Below are positions 25,329 to 34,357 of a stretch of 36,972 bases of DNA, piece after piece. Source of the DNA: Caldilineaceae bacterium (GTDB lineage: Bacteria > Chloroflexota > Anaerolineae > Caldilineales > Caldilineaceae); contig JAHBVG010000075.1 in assembly GCA_019637695.1 (NCBI GenBank), positions 1 through 36,972 of the forward strand, written 5' to 3'. The stretch's first letter is position 1. Every line of letters begins with the position of its first letter. A program made the position numbers and the translations under genes. The notes under the pieces are model-generated. The model searched no databases, was not told the DNA's origin, and worked only from the letters and a program-made list of their open reading frames with translations.

Positions 25329-26554
25329 ACCATCCCTTTCTCTGGGCGGCGGGGATCGAGAACACCTTCATCCCCCAGGCGCGTGAGAATCTGCGCTCAA
25401 TGGATCAGTTTGCGCTGACCCAACACTACGACCTCTGGCGTGAAGATCTGGATCGGGTGGCGAGCCTGGGCGTCAGCCATCTGCGCTGGGGACCGCCCTG
25501 GTATCGCGTTGAACCCCAACGTGGTCAGTTCGACTGGTCGTGGACCGATGAGGTCATCCCCTATATGGTGCAAGAAAAGGGGATCGCGCCGATCCTCGAT
25601 TTGATGCACTATGGCACGCCCTTCTGGCTGTCCGACAGCTTCGCCGATCCCGATTACCCGGCCTATGTCGCCGATTATGCCGCTGCTTTCGCCGAACGTT
25701 ACCGCGACCTGGTTCACCTCTACACGCCGCTCAACGAACCCTTCGTCAATGCCGAATTCTGTGGAAAGTTAGGTCTTTGGCCGCCATACCTCACCGGCGA
25801 AGAGGGTTTCGCCCGCTTGATCGTCCAATTGGTGGACGGTCAACAGCGGACGATGGCGCGGCTGCGTGAACTTGTGCCGGGGGGCACGCTGGTCGCCGTC
25901 GAAGCGCTCACCTGGCACTACAGCGCCGATCCCAACTTGCAGCCGACCTTCGACGAGTGGCATGACTTCCGTTTTATCAGCTACGACTTGGTCACCGGCG
26001 CGTTGACGGATCGCCAGCCTGGCTACACCTATCTGCTGCAACATGGCGTCAGCGAAAACCGGATCGCCGATCTGCTGACCGCCGCCCAACCCTTCGATTG
26101 GTTTGGGGCGAACTTCTACCCCTGGAGCGGCGGCGAAGTGATCGCTGATCCCGAAACCGGCACGCGCACCCGTCGCGATAGCCTCACCGGCGATCATTTA
26201 GAATCGGTGCTGCGGCTGGCGTACAACAAAGCGCAGTTGCCCATCCTCGTCACCGAGACCAGCGCCCGCCGCCATGTGGATGGCCGCGCCCAGTGGATGG
26301 ACGAGACCCTGGCTGCCGTCCGCCGTTGCCGCGCCGATGGATTGCCCGTCATCGGCTATACCTGGTTCCCCGTTTTCACCATGATCGACTGGGCCTATCG
26401 CACAGACACGCAGCCCATCGAAGATCATCTGTTGCATCTGGGCCTGTGGGACAGCGCCTTTGACGCCGAGGGTGTGCTGCAACGTCACCCCACACCGTTG
26501 GTCGAACGATATCGTGAACTTGTGAACCATAGTCTGGAAGGAGAAATCTCATGA
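25325..26554 (+). CDS. glycoside hydrolase family 1-type enzyme
   Basis: 409 residues, a TIM barrel without signal peptide, so cytosolic. GH1 features: HLRWGPPWYRVEPQRGQFDW in the second and third strands, the acid/base Glu138 in TPLNEPFVNAEF, and the nucleophile Glu311 in VTETSARR, where family members usually have a TEN motif. It is shorter than the usual 450 residues, so some loops are missing. A beta-glucosidase or beta-galactosidase activity on imported oligosaccharides is likely. It overlaps both neighbours through ATGA junctions, so it is translated together with them. Confidence 0.85.
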   Translation: MNHPFLWAAGIENTFIPQARENLRSMDQFALTQHYDLWREDLDRVASLGVSHLRWGPPWYRVEPQRGQFDWSWTDEVIPYMVQEKGIAPILDLMHYGTPFWLSDSFADPDYPAYVADYAAAFAERYRDLVHLYTPLNEPFVNAEFCGKLGLWPPYLTGEEGFARLIVQLVDGQQRTMARLRELVPGGTLVAVEALTWHYSADPNLQPTFDEWHDFRFISYDLVTGALTDRQPGYTYLLQHGVSENRIADLLTAAQPFDWFGANFYPWSGGEVIADPETGTRTRRDSLTGDHLESVLRLAYNKAQLPILVTETSARRHVDGRAQWMDETLAAVRRCRADGLPVIGYTWFPVFTMIDWAYRTDTQPIEDHLLHLGLWDSAFDAEGVLQRHPTPLVERYRELVNHSLEGEIS

Positions 26555-27132
26555 TCCTCTTCCTCTTTGGGCAATGGGGCGCCGGGAAATCCCACGTCGC
26601 CCACCAGATCGAGGAGCGGTACAACCTGCCCCATCTGGACGCCGATCAATTCTTCACCCAAGATTTGGTCGACGCCGTCAAAGCGTGTCAACTCGAACCC
26701 CACCAAATGACCGGTTACTATGAGCGGGTGATCGCCGCCATGCACGGATACGAAGCACGCCATCCCCACTTTATGGTCACCCAGGGGATCTACACTGACG
26801 CCTTTCGCCGCCAGATCTACCGCGAATTCGTGCCCGACATCCGCTTTGTCCTCGTCAAAACACCGGACCCATCGCTACAACAGCGGCGGATTGGGCAGCG
26901 CGCCCGACTCACCGGCAATCCCGTTTCGGTGGCAAGCTACGCGTATATGTCGCATTATTGGGAACCGGTCTCGATTCCCCACGTTGTGCTTTGGAACGAT
27001 GAATTTGTGGACGATGCGCTGGATTGCCTGCTGGCAGATCTTAACCTGACGCGTTACTTTCGTCCCCAGCGCACACCACAAACAAAGAGATCTCAATCCG
27101 TCATCACTGCATTGGAGCATAGGCATGAGTGA
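26551..27132 (+). CDS. P-loop small-molecule kinase
   Basis: 193 residues with a Walker A motif LFGQWGAGKSHVA at residues 5-17 and an early LDADQFF, the DxD-like acceptor motif of shikimate/gluconate-type kinases. A lid region with basic residues (LQQRRIGQRARLTGNP) lies about residue 110. Being tightly packed between two glycosidase genes, it probably phosphorylates a sugar or sugar acid released by them, although nucleotide or other kinases of this fold are possible. The C-terminal tail is hydrophilic. It overlaps the GH1 gene by four and the GH2 gene by eight bases. Confidence 0.75.
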   Translation: MILFLFGQWGAGKSHVAHQIEERYNLPHLDADQFFTQDLVDAVKACQLEPHQMTGYYERVIAAMHGYEARHPHFMVTQGIYTDAFRRQIYREFVPDIRFVLVKTPDPSLQQRRIGQRARLTGNPVSVASYAYMSHYWEPVSIPHVVLWNDEFVDDALDCLLADLNLTRYFRPQRTPQTKRSQSVITALEHRHE

Positions 27133-29764
27133 GCGCACTCGACTTTCTTTGGACGGCCTCTGGCATTTTCAAACCGACCCCAGCGGACAGGCCGCCGCTG
27201 ACGAAATTAGCGAATGGCGCCAGGCGCAGGTCCCGTTGCCCATTCAGGCCCAGTTCGACGATCTGCGCAACTACAGCGGGGTCTCGTTTTACCGGCGCGC
27301 CTTCACCGTCGACGCCCTGCCCGTAGGCGTGGCGCTGCTCCACTTTGGCGCAGTGGACTATCGAGCGACGGTCTGGATGAACGGGCAAAAAGTGAGTGAA
27401 CACGAAGGCGGTTATCTGCCCTTCGAGTTCGATGTAAGCGCACACCTGCGCGCCGGCGAAAACGAGATCCTCGTGCGCGTGGAAGACGCCGACGACAGCG
27501 ATCCCGACATCCCCTTCCGCGAGGTTCCCCACGGCAAGCAGAGCTGGTATGGTCCCATCGGCGGCATCTGGCAGAGCGTCTATTTGGAGATGCGCCCGCA
27601 GATCCACATGCGCTCGCTGCGCTTGACGCCCAACGCCGCCACCGGCGAGATCCAGATCCACGCCGCGGTGAACCAACCCGGCGCAGATCGTTCGCTGGTC
27701 ATCCGCATCACAGACCCCAACGGGATGCAGGTCGCGCAGGCTGCGCTGAACGGCCTTGACGGGTTGCTGGCTTTGGACAACCCCGGCGATCTGCGTTTGT
27801 GGAGTCCCGACGATCCCGCGCTCTACACGGCGACGGCTGAACTGCGCGTCGATGGTCAAACGATGGACGAACTGAGCGCGACCTTCGGCTTCCGTACTGT
27901 CGAGGCCAGGGATGGGCGCATCTACCTCAACGGCGAACCGGTCTATCTGCGCGGCGTCCTCGATCAGGCCTACTACCCGGAGACAATCTACACCCCGCCC
28001 AGTGTAGAATTCCTCGAAGATCAGGTACACAAGGCCAAGGAACTCGGCCTCAACTGCTTGCGCATCCACATCAAGATCGAAGATCCCCGCTACTACGAAG
28101 TGGCCGACCGCCTGGGCATCCTCGTTTGGACGGAGATCCCTAACTGGGTACACCTGACCCCGGCTGCGGATCGCCGCGTCAAAGAGACCTTCCGGCGCAT
28201 GGTCGAGCGCGATTGGAACCACCCGTCAATCATTGCCTGGTCGCTGGTCAACGAAAACTGGGGAACCGATCTCAGCCGCGACCCCGCACACCGACAGTGG
28301 CTCACTGACTTCTATTTTGAGGCCAAAGAGATCGATCCCACCCGCCTGATTGTGGATAACTCGGCCTGCCACGGCAATGCCCACGTCGCCAGCGACCTTG
28401 AGGATTATCACCACTATCGCGCCATCCCCGACCACGCTCAAGAGTGGGATGAATGGGTGGAAGAGTTCGTCAACCGCGCTGATTGGTGCTGGTACGAGGA
28501 TTATCAAGAGCATCGCCGCGAAGATCTGCCCCTGCTCGTCAGCGAATTTGGCAATTGGGGTCTGCCCGACCCGGCGCTGCTCGACGAAAAGGGCAAGGAA
28601 CCTTGGTGGTTCGAGACGGGCCTTGATCGCGGCGATGGGATTGTCTATCCCCACGGTATGGTTGACCGTTTCTATTTTTATGAGATGGATAAACTCTTCG
28701 GCTCAATGGAGAGGTTCGCTGCCCAGCAGCAGCGCCACATGTCGAAGAGCCTGGCCTATGAGATCGCCACTATGCGGCTCTATCCGCGTATTGGCGGCTA
28801 TGTCATCACCGAGTTCACCGATGTGCATTGGGAATGCAACGGTCTGCTCGACATGCAGCGCAACATCAAGCAGAATCTGGACGAATTTGTGGCGCTGAAT
28901 CAGGATCAGGTCGTCGTCGTGCGTCCCCAACGCTGGAGCGGGAGACCGGGCGATTCCTTGCCCGTCGAGATGCGCGCCTTCGGCGTGGATGGCCCCGCGG
29001 AAACGGGCAAAATCCACTGGCGGACCGGTTCTGCCAGCGGAGAGATCCCCGCGCCAGGCGGCGCTGTCGACGTTCCACTGCCCACGAATGGAACGTCCGG
29101 GCTGCAGATGATCTTCGCTCAATGGCTCGGCGACGATGGTAATATCCTCGGCGAGGGGATGGCCGAAGTGGCATGGACGACGCCCACCGTCCCTGCGAAC
29201 GCTATCTTTGTGAGCGACGCCGACCTGGCGCAGATGCTTAGCCAACTTGGCTACACACTGGCTGACACTGTGGACGGCGCGGATCTCATCGTCTCCCGCC
29301 GCTACACCGAGGATCTACAGAGCGCCGTGCAGCAAGGCGTGCGCGTTTTGCTCTTAGCCGATCCCCACACAGGCAAACGGGAAGGTGAAATCCGCTTGCC
29401 AACCGGCAGCGTCATCGCACGAGCCGGGACAAGCTGGCAGGGCGATTGGGCGACCTCCTTCTCGTGGATGAAGAAGGAAGGTCCATTTGCCATGCTGCCC
29501 GGCGATCCGCTGTTGGAGATGGAGTACGCCGACATCATGGCCGACGCCGTCATTGTGGGGTTGCCCGCCTGGGTGATGAACGCGCATAGCTGGGCCAACC
29601 TCGCCCTGGGCTGGATCCACAAACCGGTCTCGCTGCTGGCCGAGATCCCCTATGGTCATGGCAAGTTGACAGTCGCCACCTTCAATCTTAACGACGACCT
29701 GCTCGCTACGGACGCCATCGCCCAGACCCTCTTCGCCGGTCTCGTGGCATTGGCGGTGAAGTAA
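27125..29764 (+). CDS. glycoside hydrolase family 2-type enzyme
   Basis: 879 residues without signal peptide. It begins with the GH2 sugar-binding domain (LSLDGLWHFQTDPSG and VSFYRRAFTVDALP, FGAVDYRATVWMNGQKVSEHEGGYLPFEFDV), goes on with an immunoglobulin-like domain, and has the TIM barrel from about residue 290. Catalytic residues are Glu377 in WSLVNENWG and Glu563 in ITEFTDVHWECNG. About 270 further residues form additional beta domains and an unusual C-terminal part rich in Asp and Ala. Beta-galactosidase, glucuronidase or arabinosidase activities all occur in the family. It is the last gene of the operon, followed by a strong hairpin. Confidence 0.9.
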   Translation: MSERTRLSLDGLWHFQTDPSGQAAADEISEWRQAQVPLPIQAQFDDLRNYSGVSFYRRAFTVDALPVGVALLHFGAVDYRATVWMNGQKVSEHEGGYLPFEFDVSAHLRAGENEILVRVEDADDSDPDIPFREVPHGKQSWYGPIGGIWQSVYLEMRPQIHMRSLRLTPNAATGEIQIHAAVNQPGADRSLVIRITDPNGMQVAQAALNGLDGLLALDNPGDLRLWSPDDPALYTATAELRVDGQTMDELSATFGFRTVEARDGRIYLNGEPVYLRGVLDQAYYPETIYTPPSVEFLEDQVHKAKELGLNCLRIHIKIEDPRYYEVADRLGILVWTEIPNWVHLTPAADRRVKETFRRMVERDWNHPSIIAWSLVNENWGTDLSRDPAHRQWLTDFYFEAKEIDPTRLIVDNSACHGNAHVASDLEDYHHYRAIPDHAQEWDEWVEEFVNRADWCWYEDYQEHRREDLPLLVSEFGNWGLPDPALLDEKGKEPWWFETGLDRGDGIVYPHGMVDRFYFYEMDKLFGSMERFAAQQQRHMSKSLAYEIATMRLYPRIGGYVITEFTDVHWECNGLLDMQRNIKQNLDEFVALNQDQVVVVRPQRWSGRPGDSLPVEMRAFGVDGPAETGKIHWRTGSASGEIPAPGGAVDVPLPTNGTSGLQMIFAQWLGDDGNILGEGMAEVAWTTPTVPANAIFVSDADLAQMLSQLGYTLADTVDGADLIVSRRYTEDLQSAVQQGVRVLLLADPHTGKREGEIRLPTGSVIARAGTSWQGDWATSFSWMKKEGPFAMLPGDPLLEMEYADIMADAVIVGLPAWVMNAHSWANLALGWIHKPVSLLAEIPYGHGKLTVATFNLNDDLLATDAIAQTLFAGLVALAVK

Positions 29765-29781
29765 ACCCATCCGCGCAACAG

Positions 29782-29817
29782 AGAACCGCCCCGATCCACT
29801 GGGATCGGGGCGGTTCT
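29782..29817 (+). terminator. terminator hairpin of the sugar operon
   Basis: AGAACCGCCCCGATCC and its exact reverse complement form a 16-bp stem with an ACTG loop, 17 bases after the GH2 stop and 21 bases before the stop of the convergent gene. No long T tract follows, but the position between convergent genes supports a two-way terminator. Confidence 0.85.
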
Positions 29818-29838
29818 GTGTTAATGGTTCTGATCCCA

Positions 29839-30879
29839 TTACCCCGTCGTCACCTCTGGGGAGGGCGTCTCTTCGAGTTCAGGTTCCGCTTCGGGTTCCG
29901 CTTCGGGGGTTGATTCCGCTTCGGGCGTGGGTTCAACTTGCGGCTCCGCAGCGGCGCGCCCACAGCCGGGCAGCGTCAATTGGACGCCGTGACGCAGGAG
30001 GTTGGGATCTTCGATCCCGTTGGCTTCGGCCAGGGACGCGGGACCCAGGCCAAAGCGGCGGGCGATGAGCGACAGCGATTCGCCCGGCTGGACCGTGTAC
30101 GTACACGCCGTAAAATCCTCGCGATAAGGGACCACATCGGCTGCCCACAGCCCACGCCGCTCCACCTCTGCCTCTGCCTGAGCGCGCCGCAACACATCCT
30201 CATATTTCACATCCGGCGGGAAGATTGCCACCTGCGCATAGCCGGCGCGCAGTAGCGCCTCATTGACCATGCTGCGATCCTCGGCCAGATAGACATAGCG
30301 CAGCAGCCGCCCGTAGGCGTCCACCTCGGTGATGTCAGCCTCCAAGAGGACGGTCCTCCCGTCCACGGCGGCCAGGTTCCACTCGTAGGCTTCGCGGCCA
30401 AAGCCCTGTTCCACCTGCGGCGCCACGCTGATCAAATAGCGCACCTCGTAGGTGCGGTCGTTGAAGCGCACCGAGATCGTATCTCCATCCAACACTTCGA
30501 TCACCTGGGCAATGGCCCGGCCCTCAACCTGAGTTGCCACCGGCAGTTGGGGTCTGCCCTGCACCGCCAGCGCGTTGATCCACGTATTGTCCGCCAGCCG
30601 ATACCAATTTCCTGTCTCATCCCGTCCCGTCAAACGTAGCCGTTGGCCGGGGAAGACGCTGCCTGCCTCCTCGTAGAAACGCCCCGGCCCTGAGTAGAGG
30701 AAACTCGACAGATCGGCCACCGCCTCGATATATTCGATGCCATCGTCGATCTCGTCGTCTCCAAATGACGCCGCCAGGGGTGTTTGAAACTCGGCGGGCA
30801 GCACAAAGCCCTCCTCGGTGCAGGCCGCGAACAACCAGAGTAGGGGGAGAACCAATAACAAAGTACGCCAACTCTTCAT
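29839..30879 (-). CDS. lipoprotein with SH3-like, nuclease-like and LysM domains
   Basis: 346 residues from the ATG at 30879, which follows AGAGGGA by eight bases. Order of parts: lipoprotein signal with Cys20 (LLWLFAAC); SH3-like domain (about 55-110, FLYSGPGRFYEEAGSVFPGQ); staphylococcal-nuclease fold (about 115-245, VIEVLDGDTISVRF, YGRLLRYVYL, RRGLWA); LysM domain (about 255-300, YTVQPGESLSLIARRFGL); and a tail of Pro-Glu repeats. Two catalytic positions of the nuclease look substituted: where active enzymes read R-L-x-x-x-D-T-P-E this one reads RYLISVAPQ. It may therefore be a binding module on the cell wall and not a working nuclease. Confidence 0.82.
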   Translation of the reverse strand: MKSWRTLLLVLPLLWLFAACTEEGFVLPAEFQTPLAASFGDDEIDDGIEYIEAVADLSSFLYSGPGRFYEEAGSVFPGQRLRLTGRDETGNWYRLADNTWINALAVQGRPQLPVATQVEGRAIAQVIEVLDGDTISVRFNDRTYEVRYLISVAPQVEQGFGREAYEWNLAAVDGRTVLLEADITEVDAYGRLLRYVYLAEDRSMVNEALLRAGYAQVAIFPPDVKYEDVLRRAQAEAEVERRGLWAADVVPYREDFTACTYTVQPGESLSLIARRFGLGPASLAEANGIEDPNLLRHGVQLTLPGCGRAAAEPQVEPTPEAESTPEAEPEAEPELEETPSPEVTTG

Positions 30880-31323
30880 AGGTCTGATCCCTCTTGCGTT
30901 GATGAGCAATTAAAACGTTGTGGATGAATCCAACAATGGATAACTCAATTTAAAAACAGATCAAAACAGGCAAAGAGGCCAAGAGGATCTGTACATCTGG
31001 GACTGTTGACTCAACGTTGCGCATATAACGCATGTTCCCCCAGTCTATTCGATTGTACACCAAAACAGCAATGATGTTCCACCCTCTTCGGGGTATGTGT
31101 TGGTCCCAGATGATTGATCGACAAACCCCAGGTAGGCGATAGTCCATCCCCACAAACCGCGGGTACGCTGCCTGACATTTTGCCCACGTTCGCTACGGCA
31201 ATTGGTCAATGTGTTATCGCCTCTCCTTTGGGATTATAGGGACCATAACTAAGCGACACTCTGGGGCGTTTCAGCTTACCCCAGCGGTCTATTCACTACA
31301 GGGCAAACGAAAGGAGCATATCC
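30880..31323. other. 444-bp divergent spacer
   Basis: Separates two divergent genes. I see a CTGGGG/CCCCAG stem (31261-31266 and 31279-31284) in the leader of the hydrolase gene, weak TATA-like boxes near 31235 and 31244 without matching -35 boxes, and AAAGGAG before the ATG at 31324. Bases about 31060-31180 have an even base composition and an open but unconvincing minus-strand frame. No gene or known RNA is recognised. Confidence 0.5.
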
Positions 31324-32301
31324 ATGACCAATGATGTGCGCAGTAGAAGAAGATGGATCAAACGAGGGATCATCGGCCTGTTGGCGTTCATTGTCATCAT
31401 CATTGCGGGTCTATTTATCTACGAATCCCTGGCCGAAGCTGCTACCCGGCGCAATTATCCCCCGCCGGGGCAGATGGTCGATGTGGGCGGCTATCGACTC
31501 CATCTGCATGTCATGGGCGAGGATCGAGGGTTGCCCGCGGTGATCCTTGAACATGGCGGTATCTCCATGTCCGCCCAGTGGGGATGGGTGCAGCCCGAAC
31601 TCGTCCAACACACCCAGGTTGTCGCCTATGATCGGCCAGGGATGGGCTGGAGTGACGCTCCTCCCTCGCCGCTGGACGCCCAACAGGTGATTGACGACCT
31701 CTATGCGGCGTTGCAGCAGACCGGCGTGGACGGCCCCTACCTCTTGGTGGGCCATTCCATGGGCGGGTTGATGACGCGTCTTTTTGCCCAATCCTACCCC
31801 GATGAAGTAGCGGGCATGGTGCTGGTCGATCCGCGCGATATCGCCGAGCATGAACTGCTTCCCTTTACGTTGGATCCGTTTATGCACCGTGTGGCGCTGA
31901 CAGCGAGCCGATTGGGGATTCCTCGCCTGGCTGGCATGGCCGACGCCGATTCGCAGGGGTTGCCCCCACAACAATACGCCGAAGCCGTCGCCATCTACCC
32001 ATCCCATCGCCAGATTCGCGGCTGGGAAAGCGAAGGGCGATTAGGCGAAAGCGCCACCGATCTATTGAGGCAGGGCGAAACATGGGGCGATTTCCCTGTG
32101 GTCGTCCTCGACGCCACCCAAGCGGATGGGGCTTTCGATGCCCAGCAGCGGGAGATCCTCACCGCGCAGTTTGAGCAGATCGCGGCGCAGTCGGGCGGAC
32201 GCCGCCAGCCTGTGCCAGGGGCCGGCCACGTTACCATTGTCACCCAGCAGCAGTACGCTCAGGTGATCGTCGACGCTGTTTTGGCGCTTTTGGTGGAGTG
32301 A
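31324..32301 (+). CDS. membrane-anchored alpha/beta hydrolase
   Basis: 325 residues. A basic N terminus is followed by one membrane helix (GIIGLLAFIVIIIAGLFIY), so the enzyme is held at the membrane facing outward. The alpha/beta hydrolase core shows LEHGGIS as oxyanion region, YDRPGMGWSD, the nucleophile elbow GHSMGG (Ser145), a candidate acid in VVLDAT and the His in PGAGHVTI. Esterase, lipase or epoxide-hydrolase-like activities are possible; the substrate is unknown. AAAGGAG precedes the ATG by seven bases. The TGA stop is the first codon of a period-7 array. Confidence 0.85.
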   Translation: MTNDVRSRRRWIKRGIIGLLAFIVIIIAGLFIYESLAEAATRRNYPPPGQMVDVGGYRLHLHVMGEDRGLPAVILEHGGISMSAQWGWVQPELVQHTQVVAYDRPGMGWSDAPPSPLDAQQVIDDLYAALQQTGVDGPYLLVGHSMGGLMTRLFAQSYPDEVAGMVLVDPRDIAEHELLPFTLDPFMHRVALTASRLGIPRLAGMADADSQGLPPQQYAEAVAIYPSHRQIRGWESEGRLGESATDLLRQGETWGDFPVVVLDATQADGAFDAQQREILTAQFEQIAAQSGGRRQPVPGAGHVTIVTQQQYAQVIVDAVLALLVE

Positions 32302-32347
32302 CTGGTGACTGGGGATCGGGGACAAGGTAAGCCAACCTCCGATCCCC
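32299..32347 (+). terminator. terminator built from a period-7 array
   Basis: TGACTGG, TGACTGG, GGATCGG, GGACAAG at 32299-32326 start with the stop codon of the hydrolase. GGGGATCGG (32311-32319) then pairs with CCGATCCCC (32339-32347), followed by TTT, with an inner GGT/ACC pairing. This is a reasonable intrinsic terminator whose left arm is part of the array. Confidence 0.75.
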
Positions 32348-32414
32348 TTTACAAAGGATGGAAGAGAGGGCATCACTGTTCTGAAAAAGAGTAACCGCAC
32401 GTCTACCGGTGATC

Positions 32415-32438
32415 GTGCGGTTGCAAACCGCACCTACG
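32415..32438. repeat. hairpin resembling the 70-bp element end
   Basis: GTGCGGTT-GCA-AACCGCAC and the following CTACG resemble the end of the elements at 6291-6315 and 11642-11666. AACCGCACG a few bases upstream (from 32393) can also pair with CGTGCGGTT. Confidence 0.55.
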
Positions 32439-32468
32439 AAATGAACCATGCCGCAAGTTTGAACCAAT

Positions 32469-32503
32469 CCCCAGTCCCCAATCCCCAGTGCCCAATCCCC
32501 AAT
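32469..32503. repeat. period-7 array, unit CCCCA[A/G]T
   Basis: Five heptamers: CCCCAGT, CCCCAAT, CCCCAGT, GCCCAAT, CCCCAAT. It ends two bases from the stop codon of the minus-strand CHAT gene. CCCCAGT and CCCCAAT are the very units described for short tandemly repeated sequences of filamentous cyanobacteria. Confidence 0.85.
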
Positions 32504-32505
32504 CA

Positions 32506-34332
32506 TCACATCACCCGCGCATGGGGATGGGCATAGAGCGCGTAGGCCAGCCAGGTGGGATCGCCCTGCCGGCTGCGGGCGGCCAGCCGGGCGGCGTGGA
32601 CGGCTTCCGCGGCGGGGACTTCTCTCTCCAATTGGGCGTAGAGGGTAGCGGCGAAGGTGTAGGCCCCCTCGTCGGTGACGGTCCACTGGGGCGAGAGAAA
32701 GAGACCGGCCCCCGCCGCCAGGATGCGCCGCGCCCAGCCGCCCAGCCCCGTCACCGACCACTGTTGACGCCCGCCGTGGCAGGTGTTGAAGAAGACGCCG
32801 GGCCGTTCCCGCCCCATGCGTTGGCGCACCTCGGCGGGGACAAAGTGGGCTGGCTTAAACGCCCAATCGTCAAGTGCAACCGCCGCGCTGTCGCCCAAAT
32901 TGTCGGGACCGGTGAAGCCGTGGGCCGCTACATGCAACCATTGGAAGGGATGGCGCAGGGCGCGGCGCACCGCATCCTCGGTGGGGGCAGCGGGCGAAAG
33001 ATTTTCCGCCCCCGTGCGAGAGAGCAGATGGCGCAGATGCTCTTTCTCGGCCTGGGCAAAGGAGAGCTCTGTGGCCGACGGGATCAAGGATAGCCAGCGC
33101 CGCCAGTGCAGCCGCCCGATCATCCAATGGGGTTTCTCGTCCTGGGGGGCGGGGCGCAGCCAGCGGCTAAAGCGAAAGTGCGTGCAAAAAGGATCGTCGT
33201 AGCCCGGCTCGGCCACGTTGGGCCAGATCATCTCCCAGGGGATCTCCGGTTCGTCGGAGATGAGCAGCAGCGTGCGCCCGCGCCAGTTCGCCCACTCCTC
33301 GCGCAACAGGGCCTTGAACTCCCCGTGCAGCAGATCCTCCCAAAGCAGCCGCCCCGCCTCGCGCATGCGCTCATCGGCGCGGACGGCTTCGTCGGGGGGA
33401 CGGGCCATCGCTGTCGCCTCGCCCGCCAAAAAGTTGAACTGCTGGTAGAGCCAGGCTGTGTAGCGCTCGGCCACCTGCTGCAACCCCACCGGTGGGAACG
33501 AGGCCAACATCCGTTCCCCCTCAAAGACGGAAAGGCGCAGTTGGGGCGTCCCCTGCGGGGTTTCATAGGCCACGTAAATGGCAAGATCCGGCGCCGGCAG
33601 CCCGGCCTCAAACTGGACCAGCCCAGAGAGGCGTTGACGGCCCGCCATGACCAGGGGCGTCTCGGCGGCCACGATCTCCACGTCCACCCGCGCGTCGCCG
33701 ATGGGCTGATCCTCCTGGAGAAAGTGAAAATCCAGGCGACCATCGCCGACGCACAGCGGCTGCACCTCAAAGGCCACCGCCGCGCTGTCCCCCTCAGCGG
33801 GGAGGGTCAGTGTGCGGTGGTTGCCGTTGGTGAGGACAAGTCCACTCGCCTCGGCGTAGATGTGGACCGGCGTATCGGCGCGCAGGGTGAGCGGCTCGGC
33901 ATCGGCGACGCTCTGCGGGTTAGGGCGCACTGTCAGCTTCACCGTCACCGCGAAGCGCCCCCCGCCCACGTGGACACAGCGTGGGCAGACTACATCCACG
34001 TAGCGGGTGACGGGCTGGGGCATCTGCAAGCGTTCGAGGACCTCGCCGGCGCTGCGCATCCGCTCCCGGTACTCCTGGGGGCTACCACCCTGCATCAGCG
34101 CCTGTATAGAGGGGTAGATGGCGGGGAACTCTTGCAGAAAGCGCAGGATCAGCGCCGCCGTGATCGCCGGCCTGCCGATCCCCAGCGTCATCTCTCGTTG
34201 CAGCCGGTTGAGATAAGCGGTCAACCGCTCTTCAAAGGCTGGCCATTGATCGCGCAGGAGCGCCGGCAATTGGTCGCTCAACGCGTCCAGGGCAGCCAGC
34301 AATCTCTGGGTGCGGTCATCTGGGGGCGGCAT
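32506..34332 (-). CDS. CHAT-domain (caspase-like) protease
   Basis: 608 residues. The first 115 are helical (LLAALDALSDQLPALLRDQW, FLQEFPAIYPSIQALMQGG). Residues about 120-260 are beta-rich with two Cys in VVCPRCVHVGGG and resemble an immunoglobulin-like module. The CHAT protease domain covers about 290-608, with DEPEIPWEMIWP, catalytic His471 in LHVAAHGFTG and Cys518 in FFNTCHGG, then the late YTFAATLYAQLEREVPAAEAV. CHAT proteins are caspase relatives that cut partner proteins in stress and defence systems. The short spacer to the next protease gene on the same strand suggests joint action. CAAGGAGAAA precedes the ATG. Confidence 0.88.
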   Translation of the reverse strand: MPPPDDRTQRLLAALDALSDQLPALLRDQWPAFEERLTAYLNRLQREMTLGIGRPAITAALILRFLQEFPAIYPSIQALMQGGSPQEYRERMRSAGEVLERLQMPQPVTRYVDVVCPRCVHVGGGRFAVTVKLTVRPNPQSVADAEPLTLRADTPVHIYAEASGLVLTNGNHRTLTLPAEGDSAAVAFEVQPLCVGDGRLDFHFLQEDQPIGDARVDVEIVAAETPLVMAGRQRLSGLVQFEAGLPAPDLAIYVAYETPQGTPQLRLSVFEGERMLASFPPVGLQQVAERYTAWLYQQFNFLAGEATAMARPPDEAVRADERMREAGRLLWEDLLHGEFKALLREEWANWRGRTLLLISDEPEIPWEMIWPNVAEPGYDDPFCTHFRFSRWLRPAPQDEKPHWMIGRLHWRRWLSLIPSATELSFAQAEKEHLRHLLSRTGAENLSPAAPTEDAVRRALRHPFQWLHVAAHGFTGPDNLGDSAAVALDDWAFKPAHFVPAEVRQRMGRERPGVFFNTCHGGRQQWSVTGLGGWARRILAAGAGLFLSPQWTVTDEGAYTFAATLYAQLEREVPAAEAVHAARLAARSRQGDPTWLAYALYAHPHARVM

Positions 34333-34357
34333 GGATTTTCTCCTTGAACTGGACGCC

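Noticed and set aside
27104..28222. Minus-strand frame of 372 codons opposite the GH2 gene
   Set aside because: Mirror frame only; GH2 motifs and catalytic residues are on the plus strand.
30950..31153. Small minus-strand frame in the 444-bp spacer
   Set aside because: No ribosome site, no recognisable sequence pattern, and it would leave no promoter room.
33106..34347. Plus-strand frame of 413 codons opposite the CHAT gene
   Set aside because: Mirror frame; the minus strand has the CHAT dyad and motifs.
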